From: Tremella fuciformis
Lineage: Eukaryota > Basidiomycota > Tremellomycetes > Tremellales > Tremellaceae
Assembly: GCA_032768795.1 (NCBI GenBank)
Contig: CP136490.1
Location: 2,294,001 to 2,358,000 of the forward strand
DNA length: 64,000 nucleotides
Direction of reading: 5' to 3'
Shown: positions 1-10,325 of the stretch, piece by piece
Numbering within the stretch: position 1 is the first letter of the stretch
How the letters are laid out: every line of letters begins with the position of its first letter
Position numbers and translations under genes: made by a program
Notes under the pieces: model-generated
Seen by the model: only the letters and a program-made list of their open reading frames with translations
Told to the model about the DNA's origin: nothing
Databases searched by the model: none

Positions 1-1466
1 AAGTGACTCTGCCGTCGAGGAAGAAATATTGAGACCAGTCTCTGTGTTATCTGCAAGATCATTAGACCACTTTGAGATGAGCCGTCCAGTTACTGCTCAA
101 GAAATCGACCATCTGTGCGTCCGTATCCAAGCCTGCCCATCCAAAGAACGTCGCTGTGCCTTCGTCCTGTGCGGTCAGGATCTCTCTAGGACCAGGCTTG
201 GAGTGGATGTACCGAATTGGCGCCGATCAAGCTGGCGACCTTGGTGTCGAATTGCCCCGTCCTGAGAAGTTCGCTGGGCCAATCCGGTATCAAATCACCG
301 TCTATGATAGGAGTGAATCCAAAGCTGCTCGAAACATTATAGACGATGTCGAATGGCAATGCACGCAGGCAGTCGAGAGCGCTCGTCATTGTGAGATTGC
401 ATCCGGTCGAGTTGACGATACTCTGATAGATGGGTTCGTAGTGATCGAGGCTCTCTTACCGCATCAGAAGATTCGATACCCTCATATGACTTACGGTATG
501 TCGCCAGAGCAGTCCCACTCTCGTATATCGCCCCGCGAAACAGGCCAGACTGCTGGCCGCCATACGCCAAGACCTGTAACCCGACCGAATACGCGCCGGC
601 AGATTCTCCCCAAATGGTTATCTGCTCGGGATCTGTAGCGTCAAGGACAATAAGCTACAAAGTGCGCACGAACCGCCGCCGAATCCTGCGATGTTCCGTT
701 TGATCCATTGCAAAGCGAGACGCTGATCTTTGATACCGATATTCGTGTTGCCAGTGCGCATTACCTCCTCCGAGGCGATGAACCCGAAGATCGCGGTCCT
801 GGAGTCTGGTCAGCCTTCCCATCGCACCAAAGCCGTTCAAGCACTGCTCACCGATAATTCATGCTGACGGCAAATATTGGTTGACCCATGTCTTGACTCT
901 CTCGCACGATGTACGAGAGGTTGTAGACGGGATCGGAGGTAGCGCCAGCAGTATAACCTCCCCCGTAGATCCAGACTGATATGGACTCAGCTCACATCTG
1001 GGGACTGCCATTAGGGGCTGACCGAGAACAGGAAGTCCCTCGAGACCTCCCGCTGGGCGAATGACATTTAGCGTCAAACAATCTTCAGATTGATTGTCGG
1101 ATGCTGCCGTTCCTACAGCAAACGGCCCGTACTAAACCGTAAGCCCAGTCCCATGGTCCGCAGTGCGGCCTCATTTGGTGAGGTGAGGCAGACTTCGATG
1201 CTTACTTGTGGACAGCTTGCCGAGTATTGAAAGGCGTCATAGCCCCCGGCTGGGAACGACTGGTTGTAGGGGACCGGGTTGGAGAAGCGAAGACCGTTGT
1301 CAGGAGTCGGTGGTATAGCATAGGGTATGCCGAGAAATATGTCCTGGTCGAAATTGGGCAATTGAACACCGTTGACTTGCCCATTCTCGGTGTTGGCGTA
1401 CCAGCGCTTGACGGGACTAGCGCTGGCCAAGCCAACGCAAAAGAGAGAGTAGAAACAAAGCCTCAT
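1..1466 (-). CDS. Secreted type-B carboxylesterase/lipase, C-terminus beyond window
   Basis: Alpha/beta-hydrolase of the carboxylesterase type B family, likely an extracellular ester hydrolase. The start at 1466 gives a signal peptide (MRLCFYSLFCVGLASA). Next come the family's GIPYA..PP..LRF block, the SEDCLTLNV block (about 1045-1085), a VWIYGGGY oxyanion-hole segment, the IGIKDQRLALQWI segment and the nucleophile elbow GESAGA (about 605-615). The reading frame changes only at good intron borders, for example after NYR near 871 and after AGFGG near 665, so the visible part looks intact. The acid and His of the triad would lie left of the window. It is divergent from the aldolase gene at 1806. 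A second, transposon-split gene of the same family lies at 50315-60199. Exact substrate is unknown. Confidence 0.82.
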
Positions 1467-1805
1467 CCTGAAGGAAAGGATGATTGCCCAGGGGAGTCAA
1501 CTGCCATCCTCTTTTGTGGAGACCCGACTGCAGATGAACGAGGAGCTCCGCGCTTGTCTCGGCTGTTCAACGGATGGGTGACTAACAGGACGTTGCCTTC
1601 CGCGCCGGTCCGGCTCAGCAAGGCTGCCGTTGTATATCCAGCTCGGGCACGAGTGCCCCGCCGTCGGGATGGGTCGGCCAGCCGAAAGCAGTCCCGAGCC
1701 CTCCAAGCGCTGCTTTGCGAGTTCCGTAGAAGCCAGTGTAGCTTGTGCGCGGGGAAGGTCCTTCTCACAGCTTTCTCGAGATCCTTGGAGAACAAGTGAA
1801 CCGTC
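1467..1805. promoter_or_regulatory. Shared upstream region of divergent esterase and aldolase genes
   Basis: 339 bp between two divergent start codons. Open frames across it on both strands are not protein-like. No clear TATA box was seen; presumed bidirectional promoter. Confidence 0.4.
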
Positions 1806-3048
1806 ATGGCGGGTAAACGTTGGGCGAATGGGGTGTCTGTGCCAATCGTGACGCCTTTTCTCAATAGCGACGCTCGGCCTGTCGATCACCAAGCATTCGC
1901 CATGCAGGTAGTGAGGATCGCAAAAGCGGGATTGCAAGTCGTTGTCCTTGGGAGCAACGGAGAAGGTGAACCTCATCTAAGGGGCAGCTTGTTGTTGCTG
2001 AGTTCATAGCCGCCCATCTCACCAATGAAGAACGGGCAGAAGTGATCAAGACGGCGCGAAGGGCTCTCGATCAAAACGGGTTCATCGACAGCCCCTTACT
2101 CGCTGGAACGGGAGGTCAGCATGATGGGCGGCAGACACGGAATGTTTGGACTGACGCCAAGGCGGATCCGCGCAAACGACTATCCAGCTGTGTTGCGAAG
2201 CTGCACAATCGGGAGCTTCTCATGCCCTCGTCATCTGTCCGGGCTATTTCGCTTTTGCCATGGGGCGCGATCGGGCAGCCATAAAGCATTTTTTCCGAGA
2301 GGTCATGGACGCATCACCCATCCCAGTCATGCTTTACAATTTTCCGTAAGCAACTCATAGATTCGCTGGCGACTGTACTGATTTTGGGAAAGTGGAGCAG
2401 CGGGTGGGATTGATCTCGACTCGGACGAAATCAATGAGCTTGCCCTCCATCCGAACTGTTTTGGAGTAAAGGTGTGTGCGCCTTCGGGGCCAACATGGTC
2501 ATGCTGAAGACATACCAGCTGACTTGCGCGATGGTCGGTAAAGGTCAGCGCATTGCGGCATATACCCAGTCACCAGAGTATCTCGCGAAGCGAGGTGCTT
2601 CGCTTCAGGCGTGCAATGCTTCCGGCCGCTTCCTTGTTTTGCCTGGCTATGCGGAGTACCTTCTTCCTGCCATCCTCGCACGCCAACACGGGTCAGCATC
2701 CCCCATCAATCTGACTTCAGTAGGACATGCTGACTGCTCAGGTGTATCTCTGGCTCGGGCAACCTTTTCCCCAAGACCTTGAAGCTGTTATACGACGAGG
2801 CGCTTTCTGGCATCGACGGAGACTTCCACGCTTTGAGCCGAGCAATGCAGCTGCAAGACCGTGTTGCAGCATCAGATTTCATACTGGTCAAGGCGGGCAT
2901 CGCAGGGACGAAGTACGCCTTGGATCATTTTGTTGAGGAAGGCCTGGGGGGCATGACCAGGTATCCACTCGGACCGGTCTCCGAGCAAATCAAAGAGCAA
3001 ATCGTGGACGATCTGAAGGAGCATTGGGAGTTTGAACAGTCTTTGTAA
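1806..3048 (+). CDS. DHDPS-family class I aldolase (2-keto-3-deoxy acid aldolase type)
   Basis: Member of the dihydrodipicolinate synthase/N-acetylneuraminate lyase superfamily. It starts MAGKRWANGVSVPIVTPF and continues with the glycine-rich VVVLGSNGEA segment, the YNFP block whose Tyr assists catalysis, and FGVK-LT, whose Lys (codon ending at 2471) would form the Schiff base. Introns are seen after NGE-G (from about 1967) and at 2472-2518 directly after the catalytic Lys codon. The C-terminal exon is long, ending in DDLKEHWEFEQSL. In fungi this subfamily includes L-threo-3-deoxyhexulosonate aldolase of galacturonate catabolism and 4-hydroxy-2-oxoglutarate aldolases. With GH88 and FAH-family genes next door, a 2-keto-3-deoxy sugar acid is the favoured substrate (inference). 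Lysine synthesis is unlikely because fungi use the aminoadipate route. Confidence 0.85.
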
Positions 3049-3431
3049 GGAGAATGAGCGTGATACTGTTGATGCTTTTGGCTCCCTCTCGGCATTGATC
3101 GATGCAGACCCTAAGCAGTCCTGCGACCGCGTAGCCTCGCAGACTGAGGCCATCAGCATCCGTATGCATCGGGACTGCTCGTGTGGCTGAGCTGGGCCAC
3201 GAGGGCGCCGGGCGGTGTCTATGCCGAAGAACCGATGTAACCGTTGTATATCCGACCATGCCTCGGGACGGGGAACGTTGCAAACCCAGCAAGCCCTGTT
3301 GGTGCCATAGCCTATACACATTCCAGCTTAGGGCCATGTAGCTCAACTGCGAGACTTGACCTCTTCGACATCTGACCACATCTTGACCCGCTACCCTACC
3401 TTTGTCTCAATCGGAATCGCACTCTTCAGAG
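3049..3431. other. Intergenic, presumed GH88 promoter
   Basis: 383 bp between the aldolase stop and the GH88 start. No conserved coding segment or obvious TATA box was seen. Confidence 0.4.
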
Positions 3432-5216
3432 ATGCCAGACTGGGAACAGCTAATCGCCTCTATTGCCCCGGTATACGACCCGTCTGTGAGCATCAAGGTG
3501 GTAGAGGCAGCCAAGAAGTATGCCAAACTCGACGTAAGTCAACACTCTTGATGGTGTTCGCGAAATGCTCATATAGCGCAGAGCGACAAGCCTCCGTCTG
3601 CAGTCCCGATCTTCACGGTGCCGGGCGATGACCACACGTACCGTTGTATGCCGAGTAAGTTCGTACAGAGCGGCGGGTCCTGCCGAGACCTAAAATGAAT
3701 GGCAGATGAACGATCATGGACGTACGGCTTCCTGCCTGGATGTCTCTGGCTATTGCTCGAGCAGCGCACCGCTCTGAAAGTCGATATCCCATACGAACCT
3801 GAGGTGCTCGTCTCGGTTGCCCGCCGGTATCAGGCAGGTTTTCGACATCTGACTCAGCCGGCCGAGAACCACGATCAAGGATTCCGCTTCCAGCTGTCGT
3901 TCGGGTAGTAGGTTTGCTCCACACACGCTCGAAGGGCCTGCAGGTTGATAGTCTCCAGTGATATGGCCCTTACAGGCGACGCAACGGCTCGAGATGTCCT
4001 CATCGAAGCGGCTGACTCGCTAGTGGATCGTTCCAATGACAAGGTGCGAGATCTTGTCAACGTGAGGCTCAGGGCTTACCATAGACTGGATGTATCAGAA
4101 GCTGGGACTTCATAGTTGCCCCCACACCTGGGTACGAGCGACTCAACGCATCGAAGGCGGACGAGCACTTCATAACCATCATCGACACCATGGTGGGTTG
4201 TGTGCCAGACTGAAGGGGCTTTACTAGGCTGAGCTGTGCCAGATGAACCTTGATCTCCTGTACCAAGTCTCCGTGATGACTGGGGATGACAAGTACGCTC
4301 GTCTGGCTACGAGACAAGCCGAGCAGTGCATGCGAAATCATATTCGCCCCAACTTCACAACATACCATGTGGTCAACTACGACGCACGCACTGGTCAGGT
4401 TGACGGGCGCTTTACATGGCAAGGTAACGCAATTCACCGCCCTTGAAGGGGGAAGGGGGAGGAAGACCTGATGGTCAGGCTATGCCGACGAATCGACATG
4501 GTCTCGTGGACAGGCTTGGGCAGTCTACGGCTTCGCTCAATGCGGTAAGCTTCCCTATATGCTGCTGATCGACGCTTGGGCTGAACTGGACCTTTCAGCA
4601 ATCCGTACTGGTCGAAAAGACTTCCTTGAGACCTCGGCGAGACTGGCTGATGTCTTCTTCGACCGTCTTGGAGACGACAAAGTACCAGCATGGTCAGCTC
4701 AACACTGATACCCCCTACAAGTTTGACGCCCAGGGACTTCGATTGCCCCAAGCCCACAGCATGGGACGCTTCGGCTGCGTGCGTGGCTGCTCGTGGCTGT
4801 CTCATGCTCTACGAGCTTCTTCTTCCTTCTGATAAGACCCGGGCAGAGAAATACCTCGAGTCGGGCTTCCACTTGATCGCCAACGTTCTTGCGACCTGCT
4901 TGACCCCCAAAGCGAGCCTGAAAGATGGAGTGATGGACTGGGGCGCGGAAGGATGGGAAACGGTGCTCTGCGTGAGTTCCCTGGATAAGTTATGTGGCAG
5001 ACGGTGCTGATGTATGAGCACTCCTCGACCGCTGGCAACCCTATCTGCGGCTGGGCGATGCTGGATCACGGACTTGTCTGTGAGTGACCACGTCCAGACG
5101 ACGACAACTTTCCCCAGTCACCAGTATTTGGCTAAACAATAGTCGCCGACTACTACTTGCTCGAATTCGCCAATCATGCCCTCAAACTGAAGAACAAATA
5201 CGCGGCTGCCTCGTAG
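3432..5216 (+). CDS. GH88 unsaturated glucuronyl/uronyl hydrolase
   Basis: Glycoside hydrolase of family 88, which removes the 4,5-unsaturated uronic acid left at the non-reducing end by polysaccharide lyases. Family blocks seen in order are RSWTYGFLPG near 3712-3740, HDQGF near 3870-3885 (the usual HDxGF), TTYHVVNYDARTG near 4355-4395, GYADESTWSRGQAW near 4480-4515, a PAWDFDCPK..WDASAACVAARG segment split by introns near 4690-4800, and the EHSSTAG..CGWAMLDHG end. No signal peptide is visible, so it probably acts in the cytosol on imported oligosaccharides. Many short introns; one begins after KLD near 3533 with a GTAAGT donor. The last exon ends KLKNKYAAAS and stop. Neighbouring transporter and keto-acid enzymes suit uronide catabolism. 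Confidence 0.87.
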
Positions 5217-5650
5217 AACAGCTGTGCACCAATTATGTGACGTATGCATCTCTGTACTCTCCGTTAACGTTCCCGTCGACAGTTCCAATTTTGGCAGTGC
5301 ATGATTGCTCGTTTACTCACCGGCAACGACGCCCAGCTCGGCCCGACGTTGAGCACGGATATAGCACGGCGCCCTGCACTTGGCTTCGCTCCCCATCTCG
5401 TTGCGGGCGCACCGAAGTCGATCGGCTATACAACGGCGACGTTCCGCGTGGGCCCCTCATTGGGGTCCAACACGACTCCGCAACCTGTTTCCTTCTGTCT
5501 GTCCTGTGTGTATAAAAGACAGGTGGTCGCTCTCCTTGCCGAGATGCACGGCCACCTCAGCAGCCCGCAGAGATCACAAGTCCAGCTATCATCTTCGGTA
5601 TCACTTCGTGCCCGCCCAACGGAATCGCTTGCTTGCTCTCCATCCTCAAC
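5217..5650. other. Intergenic, promoter of MFS transporter
   Basis: 434 bp between GH88 and the transporter. It holds the TATA-like element at 5511-5518; otherwise no coding signal. Confidence 0.4.
5511..5518 (+). promoter_or_regulatory. TATA box (TATAAAAG)
   Basis: TATAAAAG lies 133 bp before the ATG at 5651 of the downstream MFS gene, a plausible core promoter position with a short leader. Confidence 0.5.
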
Positions 5651-7743
5651 ATGAGCACCTATCCAGAGGAAGGCAAAGTGGACGACGTGCACTTCGTCGA
5701 GAACCACCCAGACGTCCCTTCGGCCGTCGACTTGAAGAATCGGGACCTGGTCGTAGACAACGAAGCTCAAGGCTATGTGGATCCGACCCTGCATATCTCT
5801 GAGGCGGAGAGTGCTCGACTGCGCCGACGAATCCACCGCCAGTGAGGGGATCATTTCGTGGATGAGCCGAGACTGACGTGTCCAGCATCCTGCCTCTGAT
5901 GTGTATGGCGTATCTGTGCCAGGCCCTGGACAAGGGAACTCTGGGCACCGCATCGTGCGTTCCATGACCGAGGCAATCTTTATCCGGCTGACACAGGACC
6001 AGTATCATGGGCTGGATTAACGATGTCCACGCTGTCGGCCAAGACTATAGTCTGACTTCTACCCTACTGTGGTGTGGCATCATTGTCGGGGAGCCAGTCG
6101 TGAGCACGCGCTCCGTTTTCCGTAACCGCCGGATGCTGACGGCCCCCCTCCAGGCCAACCAATTCGTCCGTCGCCTGCCGTTGGGCAAGTTGCTAGCTGG
6201 TGGAATTTTCATCTGGTCTGCTGTAAGGCATTACCTCTTTCCATCTGACTTGGAATGACCGTAAGCTGTTGATGGGACTTGCGTTCTCTCTGCGCATCCC
6301 GGCCGTCTTTGGAATACGATTTCTGCTTGGTTTCTTCGAGTCACTCATAGGCCCATGCCTGTTGTCCAGTGAGTCAGGGCGAAGCCTAAAAGTACGGTCG
6401 CTCACGTAACCCAGTCACCGTTCAGTGGTATCTCAAACAAGAGCAGGCGTTTGTCAGCTCTGTCTGGCAGTGTATGCTAGGTGCCAGCTCGGCGATCTCT
6501 GCACTGTTGGGCGTGAGCTCCTTGGCAGCTTTTAGCGCCATGCTCTTGGGCTTACTTGCAATAGTACGGCTTCTATCATGTGCAAGACAAGCACGGCGGC
6601 CTGTACGGCTGGCAATGGATGACGATCGCCATCTCTCTGTTCAGCTTCATCTGCTCCGGGATCATGTTTGTCTTCATGCCGGACTCGCCGACCCGGGCCC
6701 GCTGGGCGTCCGAAGAGGACAAGGTCAAGCTCGTCGAGCGCGTCCGGTCCAACAACCAAGGTCTGAAGCACAAAGTGTTCAAGTCGAAGCAGGCCATCGA
6801 GGCGATCACCGATCCCCTCACCTACCTGCTGTTCGGCATGGCCTTCTTCAACACCATGATTGTCGGCGGCATCAACACGTTCAGCAGTCTGCTTATCAAC
6901 AAGGCGTTCGGCTTCAGCGTTCTCAACTCTCAGCTCCTTTCGATCCCACTGGGGACCATGACGGTTGTCATGTACATGCTGATGGCGTGAGTCGCTGTCC
7001 AGCACTGCTTGACGGGATTGACCGTTGCAGGTTTCTGATCACCAAGACGAGGCAGACGATCTGGTGCATGATCGCATTTTGCATCCCCAACATTGCTGGC
7101 ACCATCGTGCTCTTGACAGTCCCGCCCACGTCCTCCACAAAGGGAGGCCTGGTCGTGGCCTTTTACATCATGCAATGCTTCCAAGCTGTGAGTCTCTACA
7201 GGCACGCGATCGATGAAACGCGCTTGTATCCTGACGAGCAGTGCCAAGCGGGTTATTTCCTCATGTTGTCGCGCAACTCTGCCGGGCAGACAAAGAAGAG
7301 CATCACGTATGCTGTGACATGTGAGTCGTCTTTTGCGTTTCTGCCGAGACCCAAGTTGATGGCTGCGCAGACATTGGGTGGTCGGGTGGCAATGCCGTCG
7401 CCCCTCAACTTTTCCAAGCAAGATGGGCGCCGCGATACCTGCACAGTCTTGTCATACATCTTGTCCTATGTACGTTCGCCTCCGCATGCAGCGCCACTTA
7501 GCTGACACCGAACAGACGGGTGCTTCATCGTGACTTGCCTTGCGACCCGCATGCTGCTCCAGCGCCGTAACCGCATCAAGGAGGCCAACCGAGAAGCCAC
7601 AGACCTCGGAGCAGGCGCTCATGCCGACAATCTCCATGCATTTGAGGTAAGCAGAAGGGCGGAGTCGCTCATGCAACCATAGGCTGACTTCTTTTCAGGA
7701 TCTGACAGACCGCGAGAACCCCGACTTCATCTACTCGGTGTAG
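5651..7743 (+). CDS. MFS transporter, allantoate permease (anion:cation symporter) family
   Basis: Twelve-helix major facilitator of the Dal5/allantoate permease family, usually plasma-membrane importers of organic anions. The hydrophilic N-terminus MSTYPEEGKVDDVHF leads into ARLRRRIHRH-ILPLMCMAYLCQALDKGTLG, the classical first-helix motif. Later segments include MGWINDVHAVGQDYSLTSTLLW, a central loop with MPDSPTRARWASEEDK (about 6680-6720) and the family's C-terminal DLTDRENPDF just before the stop. Introns are clear at about 5839-5884 and 5957-5999. An in-frame ATG at 5633 could add six residues; I prefer 5651. Its position between GH88 and a Zn2Cys6 regulator suggests uptake of an acidic sugar (inference). 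Confidence 0.85.
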
Positions 7744-7905
7744 ATCTGCCTGGCCCGTTGAACGCGGTTGGGAGTGAAGTACCATTGTTCGCGGTTTGAA
7801 GATTTGAGGTCTGCTCGTAGCGGCCGTGTGGTGTAACGAGGGAGCGACGAAGTCGTAATGGTATCGGAGTCTCGAGCGGAAACAAGATATGCAGAGTTTT
7901 GGAAA

Positions 7906-10104
7906 TTAAGACTGTGAGATGTGATCGTTGAACACCCATTGCAAATCTGTTTGATCCCCTTCAAAGATCCCCACTCCCGCCGAATCAAAGGAGGATACTG
8001 GTATCGGCATACCGCCGTTGCCCATCGTCCCGGTCGCGAGATCAGGGAGCTCCGCCTGCAGGAAATCGTCCGCTGTGAAAGTATTGGCGAACGGCCAGTC
8101 CAGGCCGGCCGTGTCCCACGGCATGGTCAGGCTGACCGTGAGAGGGTTCAGTACTTCTGACTCTTGAGATGGTGGGACGGCTGTTGTTACATTCGAGCCC
8201 CGTTGGGCATGTTGTTCCGTGGGGAGCATACCCAGACTCAAGAGCAACGTCGTTTTGGCCGCTTCGAATCCCTTTGCCAGGTCGTCTGAGGCCGAACAGA
8301 CGGCTTTGTGCTGCCGGATGATCTCGATGGCCATGTCCAGGAGGTCTTTGGCTTCGGTAGGGTGCATGTGCCCTTCGTCGCAAGTGGAAAGGACAAGCTG
8401 AGCGCAGGAGACGATGCGTTGCAGCTGTATCCAACACGGCTCCAGGTTATTCGACTGAGCTAGATCCCAGTACACCCGCAGGATACACGAAGCGGATCGA
8501 GCCAGCACTGAAAGGGAGGAAGAGGCTAGCAAAGGGTGACGGATCGTAGCGACTCGCAACATTATGCCAAGCCTAGACATGTTAGCGGGTGTGTCTGCCA
8601 AATCTTTGAGACTTGTTTGCGCAAGAAGGGACTGACCAGCTGACCCGGACCAGAGCCCAGCCAAGGAAGCCATGTTTGATTGTATCCTTTTCTCCCATGT
8701 GCACCTGTTGAACCGATTTTCGAAAGCTGTCCCAGCGATTCTCGATGTGCAGCACTGACTCGACATCTCGAGTGTCTTCTGGTCTCGTCAGAGCCAGAAA
8801 CTCAGCTTCAAATCGCATGATCTGCAACGATGTTGTAGAGACGAGTGCGGTTCCGGTGAAGTCCCAATCGATCTCAGGCCAGAGAATGTTGGGCTGGGCA
8901 TCAAGCAGTGTCGTTGCCATGCTGTTCATCAGCCCTGACCTGAGGACAGCCCTTCCCCCGCCCCGGGTCATAGGGTCTGCTGGGCTGAATGAATGGTGGA
9001 CATCGGCGACTAACCTCTCGATATATACCAGCGCCAGTAACATTCTCTCCACCTGGTCGTCTGCCTCGTACAGCATGGCCGTTTCCCGCTTGACCAGGCC
9101 CAGCTGGCGAATCTGCCAAGCCATCTGCTTCATCAAGTTCGACGTTTCTTCCTTCCCTCCGCGTCCGGCCGCATACGTGACGAGGTAATGCAGGGCAGCT
9201 GTCGGTCATTCAGCGACCTTTCTTAGCGGGCGATGTGTGAACTCACAAGCCGCATGCAAAGTAGGCCGGGTCCACAACTCAATGTTGGCCGCAGCCCGCC
9301 TATAGTAATCACCTGCCAACCTCTGCATCGATGATTTCGCTTCCCCCTCTTCCATGGTGAACGCCTTCAGGTCAGCGGACCGGCACAGTGCTGCTTGTAC
9401 TAGCGCAATCTGGTCTTCACCCAGCGTATGCGGTAGCTGGGTGTATCGGCCGAAGAGCGCCAGAATGCGATTCCGATTGATAAAGTCCAGGTGATGCGGA
9501 CTGGTCGTCACGTAGAATGACATGAGAGTAGACTCGATGGCAGAAGAGCGGTGAGGATGGGCAGGTGATGGGTTCGACATGGGCTTCAGGAGTAGCGTAT
9601 CACAATCTATGTATCGGACGAAAGAAGGGTCTAAACCTGCCTGTTAAGCCATCCGTGACTGTTCGATGGGCAGCTGCTTGCGTACCTCGTGATGCAGCCC
9701 ACTCAACAGCTAATTGCTCAATGGCTGCTACCACCGTATGTGCCGAACCGTCATTCGTGTCGTGTACCGGCACCGCTGCTTTCGACGTGACTGGAGGCCT
9801 CAATGTCTGCGGGGACGGAGGGGCCGACGCTGTTGGAGAAAGATTCAACAGGGACAGACTCTTGGCAGGGGTCCTAGACATATGAGCAATCAGTGAGACA
9901 TGGTACAGCTGTGCGTTACCTCGTAGGCCGTGCTTTGACTCGCATGCGACAGGCCTGAGGCCGATCCATGGCGCGACAGGCTTGACACGGCAAGTCACCA
10001 CTGCATTTGACCTTGCGGACACGACACGGGTCGCAAGCGACCGACCGCCTGCTTTTGGTCCTGATGGGCGACCCCGCTGGGCAGACAGCCGATTCTGAAG
10101 ACAT
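7906..10104 (-). CDS. Zn2Cys6 fungal transcription factor
   Basis: Gal4-type regulator. The start at 10104 gives MSSESAV and then a binuclear zinc cluster at about residues 25-55: CDPC, six residues, C, SGDLP, CQAC, then a final Cys. The middle region is the fungal-specific transcription factor domain: MSFYVTTSPHHLDFINRNRI, the helix-rich AGRGGKEET.. segment and the WPEIDWDF segment (8880-8900). The C-terminus is acidic and aromatic, ending GDQTDLQWVFNDHISQS, typical of an activation region. At least four introns. An upstream in-frame start at 10188 would lengthen it by 28 residues. Encoded between the transporter and the FAH-family gene, it is a good candidate local regulator of the sugar-acid cluster (inference). 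Confidence 0.85.
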
Positions 10105-10325
10105 GTCCCAGTGATGGACGATAGCGCGTTGGGCGGCAATGCGAGTGAAAGGTGAGTTGCAGAAGCATAATCGGACACATGCATCCACGAGGTTGCCGGG
10201 ACCGGAAGCGGGGCCGGCCTTCCGAGGGTCTCCAGATCACCTAGGACATCTTTAAGGTCGGTCACGGAGGTTGTCTTCGCGACGCAATGGAATGCATGCT
10301 ACGTGCTATCACGCAAATCCACCGG

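Noticed and set aside
1497..1976. Long minus-strand open frame opposite the aldolase start
   Set aside because: It overlaps the conserved aldolase N-terminus on the plus strand and has no protein-like pattern; a shadow frame.
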